This document shows positions 33,112-44,838 of a stretch of 64,000 nt of DNA, one piece after another. The number at the start of each line of letters is the position of its first letter. Position 1 is the stretch's first letter. The notes beneath the pieces were generated by a model. That model saw only the letters and a list, made by a program, of their open reading frames with translations. It was not told where the DNA came from and made no database searches. This stretch comes from Enoplolaimus lenunculus. Lineage: Eukaryota; Nematoda; Enoplea; Enoplida; Thoracostomopsidae. The stretch covers positions 31,316 through 95,315 of the forward strand of contig JASANG010003989.1 of NCBI GenBank assembly GCA_030248215.1, in the 5' to 3' direction. The position numbers and the translations under genes are program-made.

Positions 33112-35176
33112 TATAAAACTTCACTTTGGCATTTCAAATCTTCTTCAAGCCAGACGCTTGCGCGCTTCCCTCGACCAGCATAAGTACGCCTAAAGACGAA
33201 ACCTAAAGTATAAACCAAATTTATATGACTTACGCCTGAACCAAACCATCAGCCCAAGCCTACAACTTATCTCGACCTTTAGCCTATATATCAAAATTTT
33301 AAAATTTTGAAATCTAGAGGGTAAAACGCGCAAGAGCCTTCAGACCATAGTCCAGAGCAGAAAAAACAACAGGCAATATTATACGGACAACCAACAACTA
33401 AAACAAACCGCTGTAAAACATGCTAACCAGAACCGTTTGATTCATTACTTCATTCCATATTCTGCAGCAGGTAAACGCAAATGCTAATTACACTTGTATG
33501 GGTCATATAATAATAGAAAGGCTAATTATGTGTCTGATTAGCTGTTTTGCGTTTCACAATTGTCTAACTTTTGAATAGCAGATCGTTGAAGTAAGTTATT
33601 TTCAGCACCCCCTATACATATAAATCTTACATTAAAACTAAGGTTAAAACCACATGCATCGAGACTTGTCACGTAAAATAGTTTTAAATTGAATATCGTG
33701 GTTGAGCATTGTGCAACATTTTAAAGTCATCAAAGACCCTTGTATGCTCCTTATGAAACGTTTTTATGCCCTCCGGCAAGGTGAGCTGGCTACGTGGCTC
33801 GGCCAACAACGTCATAATATTCGCATCGCTGTGAAACATTGTGAACAATCATAGTTCAGATCTGTGTCGAAAAAATGTACTCTTGGGATGGTTTATGAAA
33901 AAAATTAATAGTTGTACTCAGAGAGACGCTTTTATCCAGCCGATAAATAAAAATTGCAGTATCCTTTAAACAGAACCTCTTTAAAACGACATTAGTCCCT
34001 ACACAAACATAGTTGTATTTTAACAATACGGCAAGCAGTATTACGTGGATGTTCCTTCGTTAAATGCATTGTACCACTTAAATTTATGAACAAACGTTAG
34101 AAGGCTGGATTATACCGTTTAGGTTCGAAGCTCAAGGGAGCAATTTAAAACCTGCCAATCATAACACAGTATATGTAAGTGGCATGTTTTGAAAATCTCA
34201 AAAACAAATTAAACAGAGTAATAAAATTACAAACGTGTCTGCAATATTTGAAATGCAACTTAAACCAGCGACCAGGGTTAGGAATTTTGTAAACAGGGGA
34301 TCCAAGGTTAGATATTTTTTGAATATTTGTAAATGTGTGGGGTCCAAGGAAGTTTACAAACATGCATCATACAAATGAGTCGTGCTTTTTGTGGGAAATG
34401 AATTTCAGGATTCCAGCTGTCTTCGAATCCGACCTTAACATTTATTTATTGTAGGTATATTAGGCAACTACTGAGATTCAAATTTGGATAATTCTCAGTC
34501 ATTCAAGCTTAAAGTCTTAAAAAAATTTTATGAACATTGTTTACGTAGGTTTCTACTGTTGTTATTTGAGACAACGCTGAGGAGTTTGAACAAAATATTT
34601 TTCAACAAAGTCCCAAAAACATAGTTTTCAGGTTCTCAAAATGTAAACAGAATTTTAAATTTAAATAGGCAACTGTCTGATAGTACAAACGCTAGTCTAT
34701 TAGAATGTCGCCGTGCTACTTTGACAAATTTTAATTTTCCCATGAGCTTTAAAATTATAATCAAATTTATCTTTAATTAAAAGGCCAATCCGACAGTGAT
34801 GGATACAGAAATTTCGCTCGAAAGGTTGCGCGATAAACAACGATGAAAAAACCTCGCGAACAAAGCGAACGAGAAGCCAAACACAATTTTAGTATATGGA
34901 ATACATCTTAAAACAAAATTTTCGTTTTCATTGTTGTTGAGATATTTCTGTTGGTGAAATTATCTTGAATCTATTAGCGTATGCAAGCAAATATTTGCTA
35001 CAGTATAGGGATAGTTTTGAGCCCAAGCAGGGCGTAGTTGAATTATGGAAAAGTATTACACGATTGTGCTAGCATCAAAATATGATTTTTGCTCAAAGTA
35101 TTAAAAAGGCAAAGAAATTCTAAAATTTGATACAAAAAAATAAATACAGCATTTTAGAATCGCGATCCAAACAATA

Positions 35177-35375
35177 TGACCCATGTAAAGATCAGGGGGT
35201 TAACGTATTTCTGTGGGACTAAAAAAGAGTAAACTTAAGTTTAGACTTTTTTCTTATTAGCTTAGACTTAGGCTTAGGAATATGCTCATTCTTACGCTTA
35301 GGCTTAGGCTTAGCGCCTTAGAATGAGGAATATGCTTTATAATACTGTTCCGCACCTATTCTTTACGTCGGCCAA
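35177..35375 (-). mobile_element. Family A TTAGGC-core element
   Basis: Inverse orientation: 'cccatgtaaagatcaggg', 'ttctgtgggacta', 'gtttagact', then TTAGGC hexamers in two blocks separated by 'aatatgctcattcttacg', then 'ataatactgttccgc' and 'ttctttacgtcggcc'. Confidence 0.8.
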
Positions 35376-36107
35376 CAATATTATGACGGGCAAGGACGTA
35401 GCAGAGATTTCATTTCGGGAGGGTGTATTCTAGCGCAAAAGTTCATTGTGCGAACAAGCGTAATAAGTGATAATTTTTGACCTTTATAACCAAGTAGGTG
35501 CTTTGTAAAGTCCGTATAATTGACGTTTGTCCTCTGGAAAGATTTCGGAATGAGATATATCTCGCCATCTTTTCTGTAATGTGCGTCGCTGACGTGATAA
35601 AAATGAGTACATGACCAAACCACATTTTCTTGGACAGTGGGTCCCCCCAGTGTCATTGGTTTAACCGGAATAAAATTACACATTTGCTACATTTCTGCTA
35701 CCTATACAAAACACAAAATGTCAAATATTGCATGCTTTTCTCTGATGTTAGGTTAAGGCTACACACATTGGTTAATTAGGCATACGTATTTCTTTTTCTG
35801 AGCCTAGGGTTGACTGTATAAGCTTAATTGTAAAGAAAATGTACAACAGTCGAGACGTCAACTACCTTATTTGTCAAACAATTGCACATCTGCATTGTTT
35901 TATCTGTATCGCGCATGCTGAACAAATTGCAAACTGTGCATTCTCTAGAAACTTAAGCTTAAATTAAAACCTAAGGTAACTTTGAATATTGGTTTTGGCG
36001 AAACCTAAGTGGCTGGACGGCCGAAATAAAATAAAATGTTAAGTTTAATTTAAACTAACATATTTTAAGTTTAACAGAAGTTCGAACTAAACTTATTCTT
36101 GGTCTAG

Positions 36108-36335
36108 GGCCCATATTCTTAAATGCATATAGCACCTACCACCAGTTAGTAATAGCTTTTTAAACTATGGAACGCCTGCAAATGCAGATTTCAAAATTTT
36201 ACACAGAAGTAGAGTAGATCAAATGTAATATATGTGCTTCATTTCGAAACTTACCAGTCCCTGGTTCGAAAGTTGCAATTTCAAGTCCTATCACCAACTG
36301 GCAATAGGTGCTACGCACATTTAAGAATACGGGCT
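36108..36335. repeat. Family F inverted-repeat element, copy 2
   Basis: Left 'ggcccatattcttaaatgca', then 'cacctaccaccagttagtaatagct'; right 'cctatcaccaactggcaatagg' then 'cacatttaagaatacgggc'. The inverted ends and a middle of about 100 bp match copies at 14.9 and 45.9 kb. Confidence 0.75.
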
Positions 36336-36533
36336 TAGGTTAAGTGTATTACAGAAATTATGCATCAATAAGCAATTATGCAGCTTTTATATGACAGCTA
36401 TTTTTTAATTCACTATTGTCAAGTGCGCAGTTTTTGGCACATAAGAATACATTTGATGTAGCATTGAAACAATTCTAAAATTTCATTCACATCATTTTAT
36501 TTCTCAAAACTTTTATTAAGTTTACCTTAAAGT

Positions 36534-36776
36534 CACTGTAAATTCAAACGAGATGATTTTAACTTCAAATGAGTTGATCCCACTCTGAAGTCTGAGCTCT
36601 GCATTTGCTTTTACAGAAATCAGAATTTCGAGTTTACTGAAGTCATTCTGAGGAAATTAATCACCTCACCAGGAATTAAATCGACTCAAAATGAGTTAAC
36701 ATTACCTGTTAAACTCAGAAATAACTGATTCTCACTGAGGTCATACATCAACTCATTGGAATTTACAGTGAGAAAT
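36534..36776. repeat. Family E inverted-repeat element
   Basis: The ends CACTGTAAATTCAAACGAG and CTCATTGGAATTTACAGTG mirror each other. Inside are GAGTTGATC and GAGTTAACA-type words. A central 45-bp block with 'tctgaagtctgagctctgc' is also found at 38696-38740, where it stands outside any family E end. Confidence 0.75.
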
Positions 36777-39500
36777 ATTCAAGTGTTCAAATCAGTCACC
36801 TAAATGCACTTCGACATACTCAGCTTGCTACCTGCCTGAAACAACGTCAACGCGAACAAACTGAGAAAACTAATTAATGCATCTACATCATTATTTTACT
36901 AAAGTTTTGACGCCAATGTCTTTTGACGATATTAGGTGGTATAATAACCAAGCATACCCATAGCCATCTGAACAACCTAGTGCCCCCCAAAACTATTTTA
37001 AAAGGTGCATGCTTTCCAGTCACATGAATACGAGGCTAGAACGGCTAGAAATTAACCAGGAATGGGCTATGTATTCTTAGGCGGTGGAGCGCCTATGACA
37101 CCCTCAGGCCACTAACCCTCAACCAGGGTAGCAAACCATACTGTATGCGAGGGTAATTTTACACGTCAAAATGTGCTGTAATCAATGTCTCAATGAGCAC
37201 GCAAATAATGATTTTTGGTGTACGATATTGTGGTTTTGGATAAATGAACCAAATACTACTTGAAAATCGTATTTGTTCCGCTGCTGAAAGTTTACGTCAT
37301 GCGTTGATTACAATACTTAGTTTCGGATTAACGGGACGACTCACCTAAAACTAGTAAAAGTACTTATGGCCTTTCTAACTTTTACATACTCGAACCAGAT
37401 AGATAATGTTATATTGTTTAAATCTTCAGTCCCTTTAGGATCGTACACCGTATTCCTGGGCTGAAGCAACCGTATCCCTACGCTTCAGCCTAAGCCTAAG
37501 CGTCGGAGAAAAGTATATAGAAACCGGGATGGCTCTGAAACTATCATGGGGGGCTCAAATCACAAAGTTTACTTAATTGCGTTTCTATAATTTATTTAGA
37601 TTTTAACGAAGCAATACACAAGAAACTAGTAAAGGATTAATATCAAATGTGAATGATCACTCTTTAACAAGAGTATGCAACTGGGTACATTCTGTGAAGA
37701 AAAGATCTAAGCGATCATTGTGTTTGTGATCAACTACCTTTTTTATCGAGGATTTGAAACTGCGAAATTGGAGAACATGTTCCTGCAGGAGAACAACCGA
37801 GTAGGCTTAAGCTCTAGACTGATTTTTCTACATAGACTGAAACACAGGGGAAGACAGGCTTAATTTCACATCTATCCTTAAAGCTACGGCTTCGGCTCAG
37901 GCTTTAGCAGGAATTAATAATTAATCTAAACATCAGTGTACAACTTATCAATATATGAACGGAACGAAAAGTACAAGCGCACGTTGCATTTTTCGCTGAG
38001 GTCCTCTCATTTAGAAGGTATTGACGCTTTAACAATCTAAAACGAACAAGTTTGCACTACAGGAATTTGCTTAATCTACTGTTACACCCCTAAAAGTAAC
38101 ATTGATTGTTTAACCAACGGAAAAACATTTTCGAATCTTTCGTATGAGTAGAAAAATATGTTTGTGTTCTTAATATTCCAGTGCCAGAGCACATTCTGAA
38201 ACCAACCCGACAGGAATTAAGTCCGTACGTTCACAATGCAAACAAAATAGCTTGGTTTCCGTAAAGGTTTAGCGGAAACCTGCGCCAATATGTTCGATAA
38301 CTATTTCACAATGGTACCATCTTCCTTTCAACCAGTTTGTTTAGCGAGAAAGCTATTGTTCTTCGTAGTATACTTGAATACTTTTCAATCTGCTAAGGAC
38401 CGCGGATTATATTAGGCTGACGGTATTGCTATCTCGTGGGAAATTAGCTGATGCCAGCGCGAAGAAAAACAAAAACGAAACCACAAATTATTCCAAAAAC
38501 CCAATTGCTATCGGCATAATTCGTTTTATTCTTATAATACAAATGCTGTGAGAGGAATGTATCGTATTGTATTAAAAAATAATTAAACAATTCACAAAAC
38601 AGCTGATCTATGGCGAAATTTGGAATCAAAACCGCGTGGTCGAGCGAATTTAAGTGGTATAAACGCTGTAATTCGTTATTCCATCCACTCTGAAGTCTGA
38701 GCTCTGCATTTGCTTTTACAGAAATCAGAATTTGCAACCATCTATGTCTTTTATTACAATCAAAATAATATTTCTGATATTTAAGAAAATATTTCTTACA
38801 TTTAAGAAGTATAATTATCACTGTGCACTTGAACAGTATTTGTGCTATAACAGTAAACTTTTCAAAAAAGTTTTGAAATAAAGTCTGAAAATATACGTTT
38901 TCCACTTATTTTTAAAAAAAATTATCTTAAATATCAGAAAAACTTTTCAGATATGCCACAGATTTTTTGAATAAATTCAGAAATACTTTTTTGTGTGTAG
39001 GTTTCAAACGTGAGATAATGCCCTAACTATAATACTGCACATTAATTGTTGCGCTATAGCTTACTGTGGCGGACACCACCGCACGCCGACTGACACCACT
39101 GCACACCGACAAACGCAGATGCGCGCAGCCGCATACCGCCACTATCCGCTATACGTTGCAATCAAAAACATAGGCAAAATCTATTTGATTTCGTGCGACA
39201 ATGCTTTATGTTAAAAGAATATAACAAACCTTCACCTCATTTTAAACATTAGGAACGTAACAGTGAACTACATTAAACAAAAAATTTAAATTAGACGTCA
39301 ATAGCTATCAGGGACCAAGGTCAGCTACGACTTTTTCGGAACGGTATAACCCCGTGTATGTCATGTAGGATTCAGCGATCGAAAACGTTTAGAATTGCTA
39401 TTTTCTCGTTTTTTGATACATTTCTCAAACAAATATATATATCCTCATCGCTTTTTCTTTGTATATGCAAATGACAGGTACGATCGAAAACACTATTAGC

Positions 39501-39719
39501 GGCCCATGTATAGAACAGGGCCGGAACAGTAGTATAAGCATATTCGTAAGCCTAAGCCTAAGCCTAAGCCAAAGCGTATGGATGAGCATATTCCTAAGCC
39601 TAAACCTAAGCCTAAGCCTAAGCCTAAGCCTAAGCCTAAGCAAAAATTAGTCTAAAGCTTAAACTGACTCTATTATAGCCCCTCCGGAAAACGATCCGAC
39701 CCTGTTCTATACATGGGCC
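39501..39719 (+). mobile_element. Family A TTAGGC-core element, well-preserved ends
   Basis: The terminal repeats are close to perfect: GGCCCATGTATAGAACAGGG at the left and CCCTGTTCTATACATGGGCC at the right. The core has two hexamer blocks (about four and nine CCTAAG units) separated by 'gtatggatgagcatattc', then 'caaaaattagtctaaagc'. With the 58.4 kb copy it forms a subfamily ('ccctccggaaaacgatcc'). Confidence 0.9.
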
Positions 39720-40628
39720 CTCTTAGCAAAGTAGGTTATAAGTACTTCGAGGTTAGGTTACAAGATAACTTACTGGTGATTTGCTTTATTTTAACGGTTT
39801 CGTTATAGAATAAAAAAAAGCAAGATTTCTGACAAAATGTCGTTTTCAACGGCTCAACCGGTACCATTTGACAGTGATGCTTAAAAGTACCGCTACTTTA
39901 AAAGCTTAAATGCTAATTGGCTTTCTAAATGTATGCACAAGCTTAAAAGGCTAAGAGATTGTACAGTGGAAGGAATATAGGATAAAGTCGCTTGAAAAAT
40001 TTCTACACAAACAAGGAAAGCGACCCTACTGCGGGATTTAAAAGCTTACCGCATCATAGACTCCGAAACAATGTTCTCACTCTCAGTGTTCTCTCGCAAA
40101 AAACTGCCCAATTAAAGTTATACCCTACCGAAAGAAAATTCTGACTACGTCTATAAAGATAGCTTGTTTAAATTAAACTAAAAAGATTTGCTTCTTTTTC
40201 ACAAAGACTGATTTGTGTAATTGATGTTAGTTCTAAAGCAAATAACGCAGGTTGGACATACTCGAAGCTTAAATAATTTACCATTTGAAAGGCCGAAACA
40301 CGAGACGATTGGGGTGATTATTTACGAAATACAAATTATTACTCTATGAGTATGTTAAAATATACCCAGGTTAAAATAAATTCTAGTATTCTGCAGTATA
40401 TTTTGAGTCGAAATTATGGCAAAGTTAATGCCGGTTGGCGTCGCACTGCAGTTGTCTTAATTTTGGCTGCTTCGCCGCTATGTATATGATTAATTTTAAA
40501 AAATATATAAATTTAGAAACGAGAACCCGTAAGCGGTGAAATGAATCTTTAAACGGTGTCATGGACCATGCACCACGAAAGGCAATTAAAAGCTCCTGGA
40601 CACTTTCTTCAAGATAACGCTTACTCTT

Positions 40629-41110
40629 ATGGGTCATCCACGTTAAAATGCAAGCACTTTGTAAAATATGTCCCTCCCTTTTGGGTGCCCACGTTGTCCT
40701 TACCTACTCTCTATATACACTGTCTGAGATGTCAATATGTCATTGTCTGAACCTTTAGACAATGAATATGCTCTTGGCCTAAATATATGCTTGTCCTGAC
40801 ATCATTCTCGGGAACTGTTATTGTCCGTAGTCTCTCAAAAGGGACTCGATTTTTTGCGTTGAATGATGCGTGTGAATATAGGTATGTCCACAGCGTGTCT
40901 TTTTAAATGTGTGCGCGTGTGCTAACGTAATGTCCTGACATCCTACAGACAACATGTATTTATCCAGAGTCTAGACAATTAACACTATGCTAGTACAGCT
41001 ATGAAACTGTACCTTGCCTCCAGCTAGTTTGTGTACTTTGATGCTGTTCCTAATGGGGTGAGTGGAACGTTTATTACATCGGAGCGTGCATTTTAACGTG
41101 GATGACCCAT
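40629..41110. mobile_element. Inverted-repeat element ATGGGTCATCCACGTTA, copy 1
   Basis: The ends ATGGGTCATCCACGTTAAAA and TTTTAACGTGGATGACCCAT are exact inverse matches over 20 bases, 482 bp apart. The interior has repeated 'gtcctgacatc' and 'tgtccgtagtc' words and no transposase frame. A second, more diverged element with the same ends follows BBS1 at 48797-49183. Confidence 0.85.
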
Positions 41111-41752
41111 TAGGTTTAAGAAAAAGCATACTAATGGTAAAAAGCCTAAGCCTATAATTAAGCCTTAGCCTAAACCGAAACATTAAATGTGACAAAAAGT
41201 GCACAAAGCACAACAATTAAAAGTTAAAAATTAGCAAACGATAATTATTTAAAAGGAATTTTGTTTCTGAAATACACAAATTAACATATAACTCACAAAT
41301 TACTAATAAGGGGGGAGGTAATACGAGTCCGGAAACAGTCCGGACTGGATCCAAATCACGAGGAGGTAATCTCTAGGGCATATCAGTGCCGTAGAAAATG
41401 AAACTATTTTATACGCCGAAATAGTTGTTTTGAGCCGGCCATAAAATAAGTCTGGATTTAAAATCTCGGGTGGGGGGGCTGGTTATTCCTACTTCTGGAC
41501 CCCTCATGTTGTCTTCAATGATAGCTTCTTACATAGAGGCAGTGCACGGTACTGCATGATAAAAATATAAAAAGAAAGCTGTGTGCTGTGTTTTATATTA
41601 TTGCTCAATCAAGAATGTTGAGGCTTTTGTCGAAAAATTAATGAGCCATAAAATTCATCAAAACTACTGCCGAACGCTGTCTGGTGGCATGACTACAAGC
41701 AAGATATTTTTAGCTGGCGATACGAACCCCTGTCTATAAGAATAGTAAAAAC

Positions 41753-42007
41753 GGCCATGTCCGAAAAAAGGGGGCGAAACAGTATTATAAGCATATTCCT
41801 AAGCCTAAGCCTAAGCCTAAGCCTAGCCTATAGCCTAAGCCTAAGTCTAAGCCTAAGCCTAAGCGTAAGCCTAAGCCTAAGCCTAAGCCTAAGCCTAAGC
41901 CTAAGCCTAAGCCTAAGCCTAAGCCAAGGAAAAAATAGTCTAAAGTTTAAGCTTACTCTTTTTTAGTCCCACAGAAAAACGGTCGGCTCTTAATCTTTAC
42001 ATGGGCC
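41753..42007 (+). mobile_element. Family A element with the longest CCTAAG array
   Basis: Between 'attataagcatatt' and 'aaaaaatagtctaaag' lies an array of about 20 CCTAAG hexamers (about 41797-41926), the longest and purest in the window. Ends are ACGGCCATGT-type and TTTACATGGGCCG. The array translates as Ser-Leu repeats on the + strand, which explains an open frame there. Confidence 0.9.
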
Positions 42008-43216
42008 GTGATAACTGTCTTATAAGATTGATCATAGACATGAACATTGAGGTTTAAAACACCTGTTATTTTGTTAAAGTGAATATTGTAATTAGTGCCC
42101 GTATTATCAAATGTGTGTTTCACCTATTTGTATAGTTGGTGATAGGCAGTGTTTTAACAGAACTTCGATTTCGGCGGAAATCATCAAAAACTCTGGTTAC
42201 AGCGAGAAAATTTCTGTTCGAATTGCCGAAAAACGGTTCATATCAGAAATTTTTGCATCCACGTCTGTACGATGTGCGTGCTGCCAAGTTATTTGTTTTT
42301 AAAATGAAAATGTATTGAAACAAATCCAATGAGTGTTTATAACCACTCAAATGCTACAAAAATCAGTCTTTAAATTGAAGGTAACTAGATATTTGACCGG
42401 ATGTTTTCCACCAGCATACGTTCCAGTTTTACACCCAATTAAACTCAACCTTCGGCGGAAGTATTTCTCATTCGAGTGTCGCTTTTTAGGAGCATCTTAT
42501 GTCAGTCCCACGTTACCGTTGGCTTGGGCTGTACACGAATTGTCCGTCTCTATATTTTTTCTGTGGACACAATAGAGTATCGCAATTACTCTGAGCAGAC
42601 ATTTTGTGCGCAATCCAAACCAATGGTAACGCGTGAGTGACATTAAGCTTTACGAAAGTCAAAATTTAAAAGTGTATTCTTGGTCAATGTGTGCATTCAC
42701 ACAAATAACTGCAAAAACGGCACAAGCATCAGCTTTAGACTACTTTTTTGCTTATGCTTAGGCTCAAGTTTAGGAGTATAGTTTATACTACTGTTACGGT
42801 TGTGTTCTATACATTGGCCGCAAGAACAATAATCTTGAATAAGCCGCGCAGCGGAACATACTTGTTTCATATTTTGAAAGAAATTATACTAAAAGCGAAT
42901 CCATGAGGGTAAACATCGAGGAAAAAACTGATGAATTCGTTTTTGAATCAGTTCAGTCCAGAGTTTGAGTTTTGACATTTGCATTCTTAACTTTTCTACA
43001 TTTAGCTTAATGGATGCAAGATTGACAATATTGTTGCCTAGCAACGATTTGTTTATAATCTAGTAATGATCGCTGTCTAACCAAGTATTTTGAGTTGACG
43101 TAGCCCGCATAATCGCAGGCCAATGAGACTTTGAGGCATGTAACAGTAGCATTATTCATATCCTTAAGCTTAAGCCTAAACCTGAACCTAAGCCCTGAGC
43201 ATAAGGATAAACTTTA

Positions 43217-43276
43217 CAGCCAACTTGACTCTCACCGAAATAGGCTCTACGGGACTACACAATCTGAGTCAAATGA
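43217..43276. repeat. Half of a family C palindrome upstream of BBS1
   Basis: Reads 'caacttgactctcaccgaaataggctctacgggactacac' (in two pieces) then 'aatctgagtcaaatgac', which matches one arm of the family C element; the mirror arm is missing. It ends about 90 bp before the BBS1 start codon, so it lies in the presumed promoter or 5' UTR. Confidence 0.7.
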
Positions 43277-43367
43277 CAAAACGGTACGCCCCACAATGTA
43301 ACTTACAATAGAATTGTGTTTTGTCCTACAAAATTTATTGTTAAATAAAATTTTTCATTTACACAAA

Positions 43368-43807
43368 ATGACCACAGATACAGTCTCCACAAGCAATCGA
43401 TGGCTGGAAGCATTTGTCGATCCAAGCGCCGGCTTAAAAACGTTTAGTTCCTGTGTTGCTCTAGCGGATATATCTGGCGATCGCGATGTCAAGTTAGTCG
43501 TAGCAGATTTCGGTTCCGGTGGAAATACTTCAATGCAACTGAAAATATACAAAGGAACAGCGATTTTTGCGGAACAAGCAATCATTGATACGCCAACAGC
43601 TGTTAAATCAGTGTTTACTGATAGTTCTGGACAGGATGGTGGCCGCGGAACCGGTAAAGTTCCAGTAATCGCTGTCGCATCCGGTCGGTCCGTGTTTGTG
43701 TACAAGAATTGTAAGCCGTACTATAAATTCACGTTGCCTGCGATGGGAGTGGACCCTAAAGAACAAGAAATTTGGGCCGCAGCCAAACGTGGCAATTTTG
43801 ATGCAAA
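43368..43807 (+). CDS. BBS1: BBS1, exon 1
   Basis: Start of a complete five-exon BBS1 gene (Bardet-Biedl syndrome 1), a subunit of the BBSome that carries membrane proteins into and out of cilia. The joined frame is 602 residues, against 593 in human. This exon encodes residues 1-146, MTTDTVSTSNRWLEAFVDPS onward, including LVVADFGSGGN and the first blades of the N-terminal beta-propeller. The ATG at 43368 follows a stretch with AT-rich UTR; an upstream in-frame ATG at 43314 would add 18 residues with no counterpart in BBS1. It ends in phase 2 at GCAAA/GTTAGT, and the next exon restores the frame (GNFDAN/VLCDSLEKLK). Confidence 0.93.
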
Positions 43808-43818
43808 GTTAGTTGAAT

Positions 43819-44148
43819 CAAGAGTGGATGATCACTCTTTATAACAAGAGTGTGCAACTGGGTACATTCTGTGTATTAAAAAGAATGTGCCCGTCACGCG
43901 TTGCGTTTTTGTCCTACCCCTTGTTTAGGGGGGGTCTGTATGCGGTTTTATATCTTTAACAACATAGTTGCCCCCTTAAATGAGGGGGGCTGGTGTACTG
44001 AAGCATACTTTATTGCTAATCTCTTGCTTAAACCCCCCCCCCCGATTGAGGGGGGTCGAACAAAAATGCAATGCGTGCTGGTATTCTTTAATACACAGAA
44101 TGTACCCAGTTGCACACTCTTGTTATAAAGAGTGATCATCCACTCTTG
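43819..44148. mobile_element. Family B element at the BBS1 exon 1 donor, 330 bp
   Basis: Inverted ends of about 75 bp: CAAGAGTGGATGATCACTC, then TTTATAACAAGAGTGTGCAA and CTGGGTACATTCTGTG, mirrored at the right. The 7-bp direct repeat GTTGAAT flanks it exactly (43812-43818 and 44149-44155). The middle has opposed 'ccccttgtttagggggg' and C-run 'cccccgattgagggggg' blocks. It is the best-preserved family B copy, inserted 11 bp past the BBS1 exon 1/intron 1 border. Confidence 0.92.
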
Positions 44149-44336
44149 GTTGAATTAATTGAAACAGTAGCAGTTTGATTTAATACTTGACGCGAATCAC
44201 ATGCTAGCGCGATGTAGCATTACGCGGTCTGAATTTCGTCTACTTCGCCCTGATTGCGAATGCGGAGTTAATACCCTTTCATTAATCAAGGAGAGGATAT
44301 AGCTACTTTAAGATCGCGTAATGCTACATTACTTGA

Positions 44337-44670
44337 GTGCATGAATGTGAAAGCGTCGGTCATAGGTGCTGCACACATTTGAGAATACGGTCTCCAAATT
44401 TAAAACTCAACGCACAATTCGATTGTAAACAATTAAAAATACTGAACTGCAATCGTATCTTCAAATGGAGCGAAGATATAGACACTAAAAGACTACGCAA
44501 TACTACACTTTTTGAATGCATGAATTTTAAGGTGTCATACTTTCCATTATACACCATTGGTTATGATATGCAACTGGGTGCATTTTTTGTAGAAATAAAT
44601 GTTCCCAGCGCACGTTGCACTATAGCATAGCATGTTGCATACTGCTGTGATCATCCACCCTTTGTGAAAG
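44337..44670. repeat. Family F end and rearranged family B fragment
   Basis: At 44355-44395 one family F end (tcataggtgctgcacacatttgagaatacgg). At about 44563-44668 a shortened family B copy: 'tgcaactgggtgcatttt' facing 'gttgcatactgctgtgatcatccac', with most of the interior missing. Both lie in BBS1 intron 1. The family B end abuts the antisense receptor exon. Confidence 0.6.
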
Positions 44671-44838
44671 TATAGCGGGCGGTTATGCAATTTAGCTTTC
44701 GTATTTGTCCAATGAACAGAAGTATACAGCGTCGGATCTAAAAATATCTGACTCCACGCAATTAATGTATGTAAGAAACCTGGCGATCGAAAGAAGTCAG
44801 ATAAAGCAAACGCAATTTTTGGCATAAAAAATAAAAAA
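44671..44838 (-). CDS. Rhodopsin-like receptor exon (TM6-TM7) antisense in BBS1 intron 1
   Basis: After acceptor 'cattccttacag' the frame reads FLFFMPKIAFALSDFFRSPG (end of TM6 and loop 3), then FLHTLIAWSQIFLDPTLYTS and VHWTNTKAKLHNRPLYF. TM7 carries DPTLY, a standard DPxxY form of the NPxxY motif, followed by a basic helix-8-like stretch. It starts in phase 2. No exons with TM1-TM5 were found upstream on this strand, and a family B fragment directly follows, so this may be an orphan or relic exon. The lower coordinate is approximate. Confidence 0.5.

Larger units (their letters stand above)
33112..43367. other. Gene-free stretch before BBS1
   Basis: No confident exon in 10 kb. Contents: family A elements at 35177-35375, 39501-39719 and 41753-42007; a family F element at 36108-36335; a family E element at 36534-36776; family B fragments near 37652-37712 and 37970-38030; a TIR element at 40629-41110; and a family C half at 43217-43276. 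The minus frame at 35381-35683 (100 codons) and the + frame at 42333-42575 were examined and have no convincing family. Short 'gggtccaagg' tandem units lie near 34270-34350. Confidence 0.55.

Noticed and set aside
35381-35683. Minus-strand frame of 100 codons beside a family A element
   Set aside because: No domain, signal or splice context recognised; a second frame is open over the same bases, which argues against selection.
38444-38905. Minus-strand frame of 153 codons with hydrophobic stretches
   Set aside because: It is AT-rich low-complexity sequence that includes the dispersed 'tctgaagtctgagctctgc' block also found in a family E element; no family match.
41757-41966. Open frames of Ser-Leu or Arg-Leu repeats at 39425-39650, 41757-41966, 53421-53648, 56552-56821 and 58343-58656
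   Set aside because: They are translations of CCTAAG/TTAGGC hexamer arrays inside family A elements and have no independent coding support.
42333-42575. Plus-strand frame with TRYLTGCFPPAYVPV, resembling the end of TM3 of a receptor
   Set aside because: No hydrophobic TM3 precedes it, the following segment is not a good TM4 and no partner exons are visible, so the resemblance is probably chance.
43314-43367. Upstream in-frame ATG for BBS1 (18 extra residues)
   Set aside because: The extension MCFVLQNLLLNKIFHLHK has no counterpart in BBS1 proteins and lies next to a transposon half; the ATG at 43368 gives the usual N-terminus.
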